Positions 1 to 6,880 of a stretch of DNA of 55,793 nt are shown here, piece after piece. The DNA is from Nevskia sp. (GTDB taxonomy: Bacteria; Pseudomonadota; Gammaproteobacteria; Nevskiales; Nevskiaceae). Under the pieces are notes generated by a model. The model made no database searches. It was given only the letters and a program-made list of their open reading frames with translations, and was not told the origin of the DNA. The position numbers and the translations under genes were made by a program. Numbering within the stretch: the stretch's first letter is position 1; each line of letters begins with the position of its first letter. The stretch is taken from assembly GCA_030694365.1 (NCBI GenBank), contig JAUXYM010000117.1, forward strand, positions 1 to 55,793, written 5' to 3'.

Positions 1-5
1 TGCGT

Positions 6-97
6 ATTCCGCGCGATGTCGGTCCGCGATTCCGCGGCATGCCGGTCCAGCATTCCGCCGCATGTCGGTCCACGATTCCGCGTGATGTCGGTCCAGT
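6..97. repeat. Four tandem 23-bp repeats
   Basis: Four head-to-tail units of exactly 23 bp lie at 6-28, 29-51, 52-74 and 75-97. Each begins ATTCCG and contains a GATGTCGGTCC-like core (CATGCCGGTCC in unit 2), with a few substitutions per unit. Tandem near-identical short repeats next to the edge of a foreign-looking gene resemble the multiple transposase-binding repeats found at the ends of IS21-family elements, but no transposase is in view, so this link is only an inference. The array may continue to the left of the window. Confidence 0.7.
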
Positions 98-150
98 AGG
101 TGAGGCGGGATAACCCCGCTACCGCGGCTCCTTTTTTTGAAGGGGCGCTT

Positions 151-447
151 ATGGTGGGCACGTTTTCACAGAAAGCTGCTGGCATGGGTCTGGCGGCTAT
201 TTTTGTAGTTACTGGGATCGGAGTTACATATCACTCAGGATTTTGGATTGGCCTGTTTGGCTATACGATTTCGGGCACCGTGTGGTGCCTCGTTGGACTA
301 ATCGCGGGCTGGATTAGTACAACTCGATGGCATGCGGAATTATCAGGGCAATACGGCTCCATAGCTCGCAGAAGAGTGTGCTGCCTGCGTTTTGATGCAA
401 CTCCGGCATCGCCTCGCTTGGGGTCCCCTCTGAGGGCGCGAAATTAA
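151..447 (+). CDS. Small membrane protein of unknown function
   Basis: A 98-residue product starting at ATG 151, chosen because a GAAGGGG ribosome-binding site lies just upstream; the frame is open further 5' to 100. Two hydrophobic segments (about residues 10-30 and 33-53, rich in Gly, Ile, Val, Phe and Trp) predict two membrane helices, followed by a short basic tail with an Arg-Arg-Arg-Val-Cys-Cys stretch. The base composition is visibly more AT-rich than the neighbouring genes, and the gene sits between the 23-bp tandem repeats and a toxin-antitoxin pair, so it may have been acquired by transfer. The C-terminal third reads like arbitrary GC-rich sequence and may not be ancestral. I do not recognise a family. 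Confidence 0.5.
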   Translation: MVGTFSQKAAGMGLAAIFVVTGIGVTYHSGFWIGLFGYTISGTVWCLVGLIAGWISTTRWHAELSGQYGSIARRRVCCLRFDATPASPRLGSPLRARN

Positions 448-505
448 ACGGCGCAGACACAAGCCTATGTGCTCGTCAGGCTGCCCAGCGGCGGTTCCTC
501 GAAAA

Positions 506-931
506 TTAGCTGCGTATCGGCCCCAGCGCTTCAACCCGCCGCGCCACCTCTTCCGCAACCCGGATCAGCGCCGAGAGTAGCGCCTCATCGACTTCGATCT
601 CGCCTTCATACTCGGCGAGATTCCGCTTGCGGTGCGCTTGATCCAGCACGCGCCATTGCTCGGTTGAAAGCTTCAGCGTGTGAGGGAGAGACTGAAACAC
701 GGTGTAGCGGTTTTCTGATCGGTAGCCGTGCCAGCGCAACGCTGCCAGTGAGCAGGCATGCGCCGAGTTGTAGGCGAGATCGAAACGACTTTCTGCGCTC
801 AGCGTCGTATTGCCGGCATCGGTCAGTCGCAGCTTGCCTGAACGCAACAGACCGGCAATCTCGGAATGCGACGCCGGCTCGGCCTTCAATTGCCGAATGC
901 GCACCAGATTATCGAGTTCAGGCAACGGCAC
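506..931 (-). CDS. HEPN-domain protein, likely toxin of a MNT/HEPN pair
   Basis: A 141-residue, mostly helical protein starting at GTG 931, overlapping the end of the upstream nucleotidyltransferase gene by 14 nt, which indicates translational coupling. Residues 49-71 (RFDLAYNSAHACSLAALRW onward) match the Arg-Phe-x-x-Ala-Tyr helix pattern of SAV_6107-type HEPN proteins, and a second helix carries HRKRNLAEY at 100-108. In classical HepT toxins the second helix carries an RX4-6H ribonuclease motif; here a Tyr stands where the His would be expected, so the protein may be a non-canonical or inactive member. Inference: partner of the adjacent MNT-fold protein, as toxin or as substrate of nucleotidylation. 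Family level is fairly secure; the activity is not. Confidence 0.75.
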   Translation of the reverse strand: MPLPELDNLVRIRQLKAEPASHSEIAGLLRSGKLRLTDAGNTTLSAESRFDLAYNSAHACSLAALRWHGYRSENRYTVFQSLPHTLKLSTEQWRVLDQAHRKRNLAEYEGEIEVDEALLSALIRVAEEVARRVEALGPIRS

Positions 932-1544
932 TGTCGCTGCCGATCAGGCTGAGGTGGTGGCCCTGCAGCACCTTGCTCAGGAAGTGGTTGCCGGCCAGCT
1001 TGCGGGTTCGAAATTCCCCGGACGTGTACAGCGTCGGATTGATTTTTCGGCTTGAACGCGTCTCCGCCCCGGCTAGGACGCGATAAAGGTCTTCCAGCGT
1101 CAGTTGATCGGAGACCACCATCACATCAATGTCGCTTCCAGCGTGCAGTTGGCCGCTTGCTGCCGAGCCATAGAGCATGGCCCAGGAGATTCGGTCAGCG
1201 ATCGGCATCAGCGCGTCGCGAACGATCTCTGGAATGCCGAGCGTCTTGCTGATGATGCTGCGCAGCTCAGAGAAGATCGGCGAGGCCTCGTTGGCCTGAT
1301 AGTGTTTCTGGTTGCCGCGCATCTCGGCCTTGACGATGCCGGCCGCCGCCAGTGATTGCAGCTCTCGCTGCACGGCACCGATGCCGGAGCCGGCCTGCCG
1401 GATCAGCTCGTTGGCGTAGAAGCTGCGCTCCGGCTGCCCGAGCAGGATCGAAAGCAGGCGCTGACGGACCTGCGGAAACAGCGCGGTCAGCAGACTCGTT
1501 ACGATCGGTTCATTCGTTCCCATTTCGGGGATCATCATACCCAT
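918..1544 (-). CDS. Winged-helix plus nucleotidyltransferase (MNT) protein, likely antitoxin
   Basis: A 208-residue two-domain protein. Residues about 12-95 form a winged helix-turn-helix of the ArsR/MarR kind (VRQRLLSILLG, then a recognition-helix stretch ending in RELQSLAAAGI). Residues 115-200 are a minimal nucleotidyltransferase with the diagnostic motif GSAASGQLHAGSDID (126-140) supplying the Gly-Ser and the Asp-x-Asp metal ligands. Fused wHTH-MNT proteins paired with a downstream HEPN gene form a known toxin-antitoxin class, where the MNT protein can nucleotidylate the toxin and the wHTH represses the operon. The start at ATG 1544 lacks a clear ribosome-binding site; an internal Met at 1523 is an alternative. 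Two operator-like repeats overlap the start region. Confidence 0.85.
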   Translation of the reverse strand: MGMMIPEMGTNEPIVTSLLTALFPQVRQRLLSILLGQPERSFYANELIRQAGSGIGAVQRELQSLAAAGIVKAEMRGNQKHYQANEASPIFSELRSIISKTLGIPEIVRDALMPIADRISWAMLYGSAASGQLHAGSDIDVMVVSDQLTLEDLYRVLAGAETRSSRKINPTLYTSGEFRTRKLAGNHFLSKVLQGHHLSLIGSDSAVA

Positions 1545-1553
1545 TTAGGGAAT
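1519..1553. promoter_or_regulatory. Paired operator-like repeats of the MNT/HEPN operon
   Basis: Two copies of CCCATTT(C/A)GGG(G/A)AT lie at 1519-1532 and 1540-1553, each itself a CCC-N5-GGG palindrome, with starts spaced 21 bp (two helical turns). They cover the start codon and first codons of the wHTH-nucleotidyltransferase gene, the expected place for an autorepressor to bind. Function as its operator is an inference. Confidence 0.6.
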
Positions 1554-1604
1554 GAAATCCAGATCACGAACGAGCTGGGCAATGCGGTTCAAGCAGCCTC
1601 TGAC

Positions 1605-3788
1605 TCAGAACAAATCCGCCGGATCAATATCCAGCGACCAGCGCAGCCGGGTCTTCTGGCCCAGGGCTTCGATCTCTGGCAGCCAGATGCCGAGCGTCCG
1701 GTGCAGCGCGGCGCGTGACACGCTCTTGAGCAACAACTGGCCGCGTTGATAGCCGGCGCGGCGGGCCATCGTCGCCGGGGCCGGGCCGAGGATTTCGACC
1801 TCGTCGGCCGCCGGCAACTGGCCGCGCAGCGTGCGCAGGAAGTTCATCACTTCGCCTTCGGTTCGCGCTTCGACTCTGAGCAGCGCCAGGCTGGCGAACG
1901 GTGGCAGGCCGAACTGTTTGCGCTCGGCCATCAGGCATGCGGCGAATGCCGGATAGCCGCGCTCGACCAGCAGGCGCAGCAGCGGATGGTCGGGCTGGTG
2001 GGTCTGCAGCAGCACTTCGCCGGGGGCATCGGCGCGGCCGACCCGGCCGGCAACCTGGACGACCATCTGGCCCATCCGTTCGATGGCGCGGAAATCGCTG
2101 CCGAACAGGGCCTGGTCGACATCGATCAGGCCGGCGAAGGCGAGGCCGGCGAAGTCGTGGCCCTTGGCCAGCACCTGGGTGCCGACCAGCAGCTTGACGT
2201 CGCCGCGCTCGACATCGGCGAGCAGTCGCGCGATCGCCGCGCCGCTGGACAGGCGATCGGAATCGAAGCGTTCGATCCGGTATTCGGGGAAGCGCATCCG
2301 CAGCGCGTCCTCGATCCGCTCGGTGCCCTGGCCGACCGGCACCAGCGTGCCGCCGCAGTCGCTGCAGGCCGGCGGGATCGCTTCGACATGGCCGCAGTGA
2401 TGGCAGGCCAGGCGCTTGCGGGCGCGATGGACGACCAGCCGGGCATCGCAGTTCGGGCAGGGCGTGACCGCGCCGCAGTCATGGCAGAGCAGCACCGGCG
2501 CGTAGCCGCGACGATTCAGAAACAGCAGCGCCTGATGGCCGGCTTCGAGCTGGCGCGACACCGCTTCGATCATCGTCAGGCTCAGGCCGTTGTCGAGCGG
2601 CGCGTGGCGCACGTCGAGCAGATGGATGCGCGGCGGTGCCTGGCTGCGAACCCGGCGCAAAAGGCGCAGATGCCGATAGCGGCCGGTCTCCGCGTTGTGC
2701 AGCGATTCCAGCGATGGCGTCGCACTGCCGAGCAGCACTGGCGCACCGGCCCGGCGGGCACGCAGCACGGCGACATCGCGCGCCTGGTAGCGCAGGCCGT
2801 CCTGCTGCTTGTAGGAGACGTCGTGCTCCTCGTCGACGATCACCAGTGCCAGCCGCGCCATCGGCACGAACACCGCCGAGCGGGTGCCGACGACGATGCG
2901 CGCGCGGCCGTCCCGTGCGGCCAGCCAGTTGCGGGCGCGTTCGGTTTCGCTCAAGCCGGAATGGAAGCTGGCGACGCCATCGCCGAAGCGGGCCTTGAAG
3001 CGCGCCGCGAGCTGCGGCGTCAGGCCGATTTCCGGCACCAGCACCAGCACCTGGCCGCCGGCGGCGAGCACGGTTTCGGTCAGCCGCAGATACAGCTCGG
3101 TCTTGCCGCTGCCGGTCACGCCTTCGAGCAGGCTGACCGCGAAACCAGCGCTCAAGCCTGCGTCGAGCGTGGTCAGTGCGCCGCTCTGTTCCTCGGTCAG
3201 CGGCAGGCGGGCTTCGAGCGGTGTGACCCGGTCCAGCGCACAGCGTTCTACCCAACCGCTGTCCAGCGCTTTCTTCAAGGCCGCCGCGGCATTCGGCAGC
3301 GCGGTGCGGACTTGCGCGCTGCTGCCTGGCGCCGGTGCCAGCAGATCGAGCAGCGCTTTCATCGCCGTCGAGCGAGCCGGCAAGCTCGCCATCGCTACAC
3401 GCCCAGCAGGCGTCAGCTGCAAGCCATCGGGCGGCGGCATGGTCACCGGTTCACCGCGCCGCAGCGGGCCGGGCAAGGCAGCGGCGATCACTTCGCCGAG
3501 CGGGTGCAGGTAGTAGTCGGCGACCCAGCGGCACAGCGCCAGCAGTTCGGGGCCGACCATTGGCCCGGTCAAGGCAACTTCGTCGAGTACGGCGGTGATC
3601 GGCCGCGGCTCGAACTCCGGGATTTCCACTTCGCGGACGGCGTCGACCACCACGCCGATCAGCTCGCGCCGGCCGAACGGCACCCAGACGCGCACGCCGG
3701 GCACCAGCGCAGTGAGCAGCGAGTCCGGCACCTCGTAATCGAAGCGCTGCCGCAAGGGCACCGGCACGGCGACTGTGACGAGCTTCAC
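1605..3788 (-). CDS. priA: Primosomal protein N' (replication restart helicase PriA)
   Basis: A 727-residue superfamily 2 3'-5' DNA helicase that recognises stalled forks and loads the replicative helicase at them. The N-terminal DNA-binding domain is seen in the RQRFDYEVP signature (14-22). Helicase motifs include GVTGSGKT (223-230, Walker A), DEEHD (319-323, motif II) and LLGSATPSLESL (motif III). Eight cysteines at 435, 438, 444, 447, 462, 465, 475 and 478 provide the two zinc sites characteristic of PriA. Length matches the family (about 730). It starts at GTG 3788; a perfect DnaA box lies 9 nt upstream. The next gene on the strand, the MNT/HEPN pair, begins about 60 nt downstream with its own operator. 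Confidence 0.97.
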   Translation of the reverse strand: MKLVTVAVPVPLRQRFDYEVPDSLLTALVPGVRVWVPFGRRELIGVVVDAVREVEIPEFEPRPITAVLDEVALTGPMVGPELLALCRWVADYYLHPLGEVIAAALPGPLRRGEPVTMPPPDGLQLTPAGRVAMASLPARSTAMKALLDLLAPAPGSSAQVRTALPNAAAALKKALDSGWVERCALDRVTPLEARLPLTEEQSGALTTLDAGLSAGFAVSLLEGVTGSGKTELYLRLTETVLAAGGQVLVLVPEIGLTPQLAARFKARFGDGVASFHSGLSETERARNWLAARDGRARIVVGTRSAVFVPMARLALVIVDEEHDVSYKQQDGLRYQARDVAVLRARRAGAPVLLGSATPSLESLHNAETGRYRHLRLLRRVRSQAPPRIHLLDVRHAPLDNGLSLTMIEAVSRQLEAGHQALLFLNRRGYAPVLLCHDCGAVTPCPNCDARLVVHRARKRLACHHCGHVEAIPPACSDCGGTLVPVGQGTERIEDALRMRFPEYRIERFDSDRLSSGAAIARLLADVERGDVKLLVGTQVLAKGHDFAGLAFAGLIDVDQALFGSDFRAIERMGQMVVQVAGRVGRADAPGEVLLQTHQPDHPLLRLLVERGYPAFAACLMAERKQFGLPPFASLALLRVEARTEGEVMNFLRTLRGQLPAADEVEILGPAPATMARRAGYQRGQLLLKSVSRAALHRTLGIWLPEIEALGQKTRLRWSLDIDPADLF

Positions 3789-3796
3789 AGGCGGCC

Positions 3797-3805
3797 TGTG
3801 GATAA
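3797..3805 (-). promoter_or_regulatory. Perfect DnaA box upstream of priA
   Basis: Reads TTATCCACA on the minus strand, an exact match to the consensus DnaA box, 9 nt before the priA GTG start and thus over its ribosome-binding region. Occupation by DnaA could modulate priA expression; this is an inference from a single 9-bp match. Confidence 0.45.
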
Positions 3806-4150
3806 AGATGTGTACATCCTGACAGGCCGCGCACGGGGTTTATCGCGGCGCAGCATCGGGACCTGGGATATCCCAAAAGGCGTGAAATAAATCAGCATTG
3901 ATTCAATGGCTTGAGGAAATTTATCAAGGCCTTGGCGAAAATGAGGCTTGACGCTCTGGAAAGTGGCACCTGGACTGGCCTTGTGCATAAGCCTCGGGAT
4001 TGTGCGCAATTCCGGTGCAAGCCAGACAGGGGCCGGCGGGCGCAAACGGATTGCCATCATAGAGCTGCCGGTCCGCTGCTTCTTGCCGGCATCGCGCGGC
4101 GGGGCGCGAAGTCCGACAATGCCGGCCCCCTCGAAGTATCCGACTCCGCG
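3806..4150. other. Divergent intergenic region priA / EamA transporter
   Basis: About 345 bp between two diverging genes. The stretch 3860-3960 is clearly AT-richer than its surroundings and is the probable location of the priA promoter, and of one for the transporter. I do not see a convincing consensus promoter or an additional gene. Open frames crossing it in both directions are extensions of the flanking genes. Confidence 0.5.
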
Positions 4151-5062
4151 ATGTCGTCGCCCGATTCCGCCCCTGCTGTCAGCCGTAGCGGCCTGCCCGG
4201 CTTGGTGCTGGGCGCGGTGCTCATTGGTTTTGCGGCGATCATCGTCCGGCTGGTCGAGGTCGGGCCGACGGCGGCGGCGTTCTGGCGGCTGGCGATCGCG
4301 GTGCCGGTGCTCGGCTTGCTGCGCTGGCGGCTGCAGCCGCGCAGCGAGGGGCCGACGGATCGCCGCGCGCTGGGTTTGATGCTGCTCGCCGGTATCGCCT
4401 TCGCGCTCGACTTGGCGCTGTGGCATCGCTCGATCCACCTGACCTCGGTCGCCAACGCCACGCTGATGTCGAACCTGTCGCCGGTGTTCATCGCGCTGAC
4501 CCTGCATTTCGGCTTCGGTGACCGCCACCCGCTGCGCTTCTGGATCGGCCTGGCGCTGGCCCTGATCGGTGCCGGCGTGCTGGTCGCCGACAGTTTCCAG
4601 ATCAGCCACGAGACCGCGATCGGCGATCTGCTGGCGGTCGGCACCGCAGTGTTCTATGCGATCTACCAGTTGCTGGTCAGCCGCAGCCGGCAGCGTTATT
4701 CGGCGCTCGACGTGATGTTCTACGCCAGCCTCGCCGGTGCCGCGCTGCTGCTGCCGATGGCGCTGCTCAGCGGCGAGCGCCTGCTGCCAGCCGGTCCGCG
4801 CGACATCGCGTTGCTGCTGGCCCTGGGTCTGGTCGTCCACATCGGCGGACAGGGGCTGATCGCCTGGGCGCAGGCGCATGTCACCGCCTCGTTCGCCAGC
4901 GTCACCCTGCTGGCGCAGCCGGTCGCCGCCGCGCTGTTCGCCTGGGTCCTGCTCGACGAGAGCTTCGGCCTGCAGCAGGCGCTCGGCGGCATCGTCATCC
5001 TGGCCGGCATCCTGAACTGCCGGCTGGCGATGCCTGCACTGGCGCGGCCGAAATCTCCCTGA
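4151..5062 (+). CDS. EamA/DMT-superfamily transporter
   Basis: A 303-residue inner-membrane protein with about ten hydrophobic segments in two homologous halves, the 5+5 helix arrangement of EamA (drug/metabolite) exporters. Typical signatures are the loop with FWRLAIAVPVL in helix 2, LTSVANATLMSNLSPVF after helix 3 (the first EamA repeat signature), and ASVTLLAQPVAAALFAWVLL near the C-terminus (the second). The frame is open upstream to 3911, but residues before ATG 4151 look non-coding and the family normally begins a few residues before helix 1. The stop overlaps the ATG of the metallopeptidase gene by one base (TGATG), suggesting co-translation. The substrate cannot be told from sequence. 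Confidence 0.9.
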   Translation: MSSPDSAPAVSRSGLPGLVLGAVLIGFAAIIVRLVEVGPTAAAFWRLAIAVPVLGLLRWRLQPRSEGPTDRRALGLMLLAGIAFALDLALWHRSIHLTSVANATLMSNLSPVFIALTLHFGFGDRHPLRFWIGLALALIGAGVLVADSFQISHETAIGDLLAVGTAVFYAIYQLLVSRSRQRYSALDVMFYASLAGAALLLPMALLSGERLLPAGPRDIALLLALGLVVHIGGQGLIAWAQAHVTASFASVTLLAQPVAAALFAWVLLDESFGLQQALGGIVILAGILNCRLAMPALARPKSP

Positions 5063-5571
5063 TGACCGATCTGCCCTACCTCGCCGGCTACCCGCCGACC
5101 ACGCTCGATCAGGTGCGCAAGCTGATCGCCGAGCAGCGGCTGAGCGCGCATCTGGCGAAGAAGTATCCGGCGCGCCACGAGATCCAGTCGGACAGCGCGC
5201 TGCAGACTTACATCGGCGATCTGAAAAGCGAATACCTGCGCAGCGCACCGCCGCTGCACCGGGTTTGTTACGAAGGCGGCATGGAAGCGGTGCGCAATGC
5301 GCTCGGCGTGCACGTCCGCTCATCGCGCGTGCAGGGCGGCAAGCTGAAGATGAAGCGAGAGATTCGCATCGCCGCCGTGTTCCGCGAAGCGCCGCCTGAG
5401 TTCCTGGAAATGATCGCCGTCCATGAGCTCGCCCACATTCGCGAGCAGGATCACGACAAGGCTTTCTACCGCCTCTGCGAGCACATGCTGTCCGACTACC
5501 ACCAGCGCGAGTTCGATGCCCGGCTGTGGCTGACCGCGCGGCGGCTGGAGGTCGCGAAACCCCTAGGCTGA
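5062..5571 (+). CDS. YgjP-like zinc metallopeptidase domain protein
   Basis: A 169-residue cytoplasmic protein of the YgjP/WLM-like metallopeptidase family. Zinc ligands are visible in HELAHIREQDHDKAFY (121-136): His121 and His125 of HExxH with catalytic Glu122, and the downstream His131-Asp132 typical of the group. The N-terminal 60 residues are helical and charged. The gene overlaps the EamA transporter gene by one base, so the two are probably co-expressed, although the functional link is unknown. The stop codon lies inside a perfect 11-bp hairpin that also encodes the end of the convergent MFS gene. YgjP itself has no settled physiological role. Confidence 0.88.
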   Translation: MTDLPYLAGYPPTTLDQVRKLIAEQRLSAHLAKKYPARHEIQSDSALQTYIGDLKSEYLRSAPPLHRVCYEGGMEAVRNALGVHVRSSRVQGGKLKMKREIRIAAVFREAPPEFLEMIAVHELAHIREQDHDKAFYRLCEHMLSDYHQREFDARLWLTARRLEVAKPLG

Positions 5572-6789
5572 TGCCATGGCTGGCATCAGCCGCGCCTCGC
5601 GGAGCGGCAGGCAGATCAGCGCCGCGAACGACGCCAGGCCCATGTCGGCGATCCACATCCACGAGTAATCGCCGAACCGCGAGATGGTGACGCCGCCGAG
5701 CCAGGCACCGAAGAAACCGCCGATCTGGTGGCTGAGCACGGCCAGCCCGAACAGGGTGCCGAGGTAACGCGGCCCGAACATCTTGCCGACCAGCCCCGCA
5801 GTCGGCGGCACCGTGGCCAGGAAGGTGAAGCCGAGGCCGGCGGCGAACAGATAGACGCTGGTGGCGTCGCGCGGCGACAGCAGATACAGCGCGATCAGCG
5901 CGGCACGGCTCGCGTACATCGCGCACAGGATGGTCTTCAGCCGCATCCGCTGGCCGAGCCAGCCGGCCGCCAGACTGCCGGCGATGTTGAAGCCGCCGAC
6001 CAGCGCCAGTGCGGTTGCCGATACCGAAGCCGGCAGGCCGCAGAGCGCCACTTCGCCCGGCAGATGGGTGACCAGGAAAGCGACATGGACGCCGCAGGTG
6101 AAGAAGCCGAGATGCAGCAGCGCATAGCTCGGATCGCGCAGCGCAACGGCGAGCTGGGCTTTCAGGCCGGTGTCGTTGCTGCTGGCTTGGGTCGCTGCAA
6201 CGGGGGCTGCATCCGGCCGCCGCAAGGCACGAGCGAGCGGCAGGGTCAGCAGGGTCGACGCGGCCATCGCGTACAGCGCCATTGCCCAGCCGTAGGCAGC
6301 AATCAAGGCCTGCACGATCGGCGCGAAGACCAGCTGCCCGGCCGAGCCGCCGGCATTGATGAAGCCGGCCGCAAACGCCCGGCGTTCGGCCGGCAATTGC
6401 TGCGCGGTCGCGCCGATCAGGATCGAGAACGCCCCGGCCCCGGCACCGGCCGAAGTCATCAGGCCGAGGCAGAACAGCAGGCCGAATTCCGAGCTGAACA
6501 TCGGCGTCAGCATCAGGCCGGCCGCCATCAGCAGGCCACCAAGCACCACCACGCTGACCGAGCCGCGCTGATCGGCAATGGCACCGAACAAGGGTTGCGC
6601 GAGGCCCCAGACCAGTTGCCCGACGGCCAGTGCAAAGCTGATCGCGACGATGCTCTGGCCGGTGCTGGCGCCGATCGGCTGCATGAACAGGCCCAGCGAC
6701 ATCCGCGCGCCCATGGTCAGCGCCAGGATCGCGGCGGCCGCCAGCATCAGCGTCCAGGCGGCGCGGGCAGCAGTGGTCGAGGACGTCAT
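5563..6789 (-). CDS. MFS transporter
   Basis: A 408-residue protein with twelve hydrophobic segments in two bundles of six, typical of the major facilitator superfamily. The helix 2-3 loop reads GAIADQRGSVSVVVLGG, matching the G-x-x-x-D-R-x-G-R-type signature with Gln and Ser variants. The overall pattern (GARMSLGLFMQPI at helix 1, a Gly-rich AGAGAGAFSILIG in helix 4, and GLVGKMFGPRYLGTLFGL in the second half) is that of monocarboxylate/oxalate-formate-type antiporters. Cargo is therefore possibly a small organic acid, but this is inference. It lies 91 nt downstream of the giant 1615-residue gene on the same strand and could be co-transcribed with it, although a weak hairpin intervenes. Its 3' end overlaps the convergent metallopeptidase gene by 9 nt. 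Confidence 0.92.
   Translation of the reverse strand: MTSSTTAARAAWTLMLAAAAILALTMGARMSLGLFMQPIGASTGQSIVAISFALAVGQLVWGLAQPLFGAIADQRGSVSVVVLGGLLMAAGLMLTPMFSSEFGLLFCLGLMTSAGAGAGAFSILIGATAQQLPAERRAFAAGFINAGGSAGQLVFAPIVQALIAAYGWAMALYAMAASTLLTLPLARALRRPDAAPVAATQASSNDTGLKAQLAVALRDPSYALLHLGFFTCGVHVAFLVTHLPGEVALCGLPASVSATALALVGGFNIAGSLAAGWLGQRMRLKTILCAMYASRAALIALYLLSPRDATSVYLFAAGLGFTFLATVPPTAGLVGKMFGPRYLGTLFGLAVLSHQIGGFFGAWLGGVTISRFGDYSWMWIADMGLASFAALICLPLREARLMPAMASA
5566..5591. terminator. Hairpin at convergent gene ends (bidirectional terminator candidate)
   Basis: GGCTGATGCCA pairs perfectly with TGGCATCAGCC across a 4-nt TGGC loop. It covers the stop codon of the metallopeptidase gene and the final codons of the convergent MFS gene. 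No T-tract follows on either strand, so intrinsic termination would be weak; the position still suits transcript-end formation. Confidence 0.45.
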
Positions 6790-6853
6790 CGGCGGATCGG
6801 AGTTTGTTGGGCAGGGCGACGCAGCCTAGCGCAGACCAGGTGCTTCGAGGCTC

Positions 6854-6870
6854 CTCCCCGTTTAGGGGGG
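6854..6870 (-). terminator. Weak hairpin between giant gene and MFS gene
   Basis: A six-pair stem (CTCCCC with GGGGGG, one G-T wobble) around a GTTTA loop, 11 nt past the stop of the 1615-residue gene. There is no T-run, so termination would be partial at best. Confidence 0.2.
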
Positions 6871-6880
6871 CGTTATCGGC

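Noticed and set aside
1746-3890. A 714-codon plus-strand frame opposite priA
   Set aside because: priA is unmistakable on the minus strand; the antisense frame is a composition artefact of high-GC DNA.
3785-5926. A 713-codon minus-strand frame opposite the EamA and YgjP-like genes
   Set aside because: Both plus-strand genes have clear family motifs; the minus frame is repetitive in Arg, Gln and Asp without any domain.
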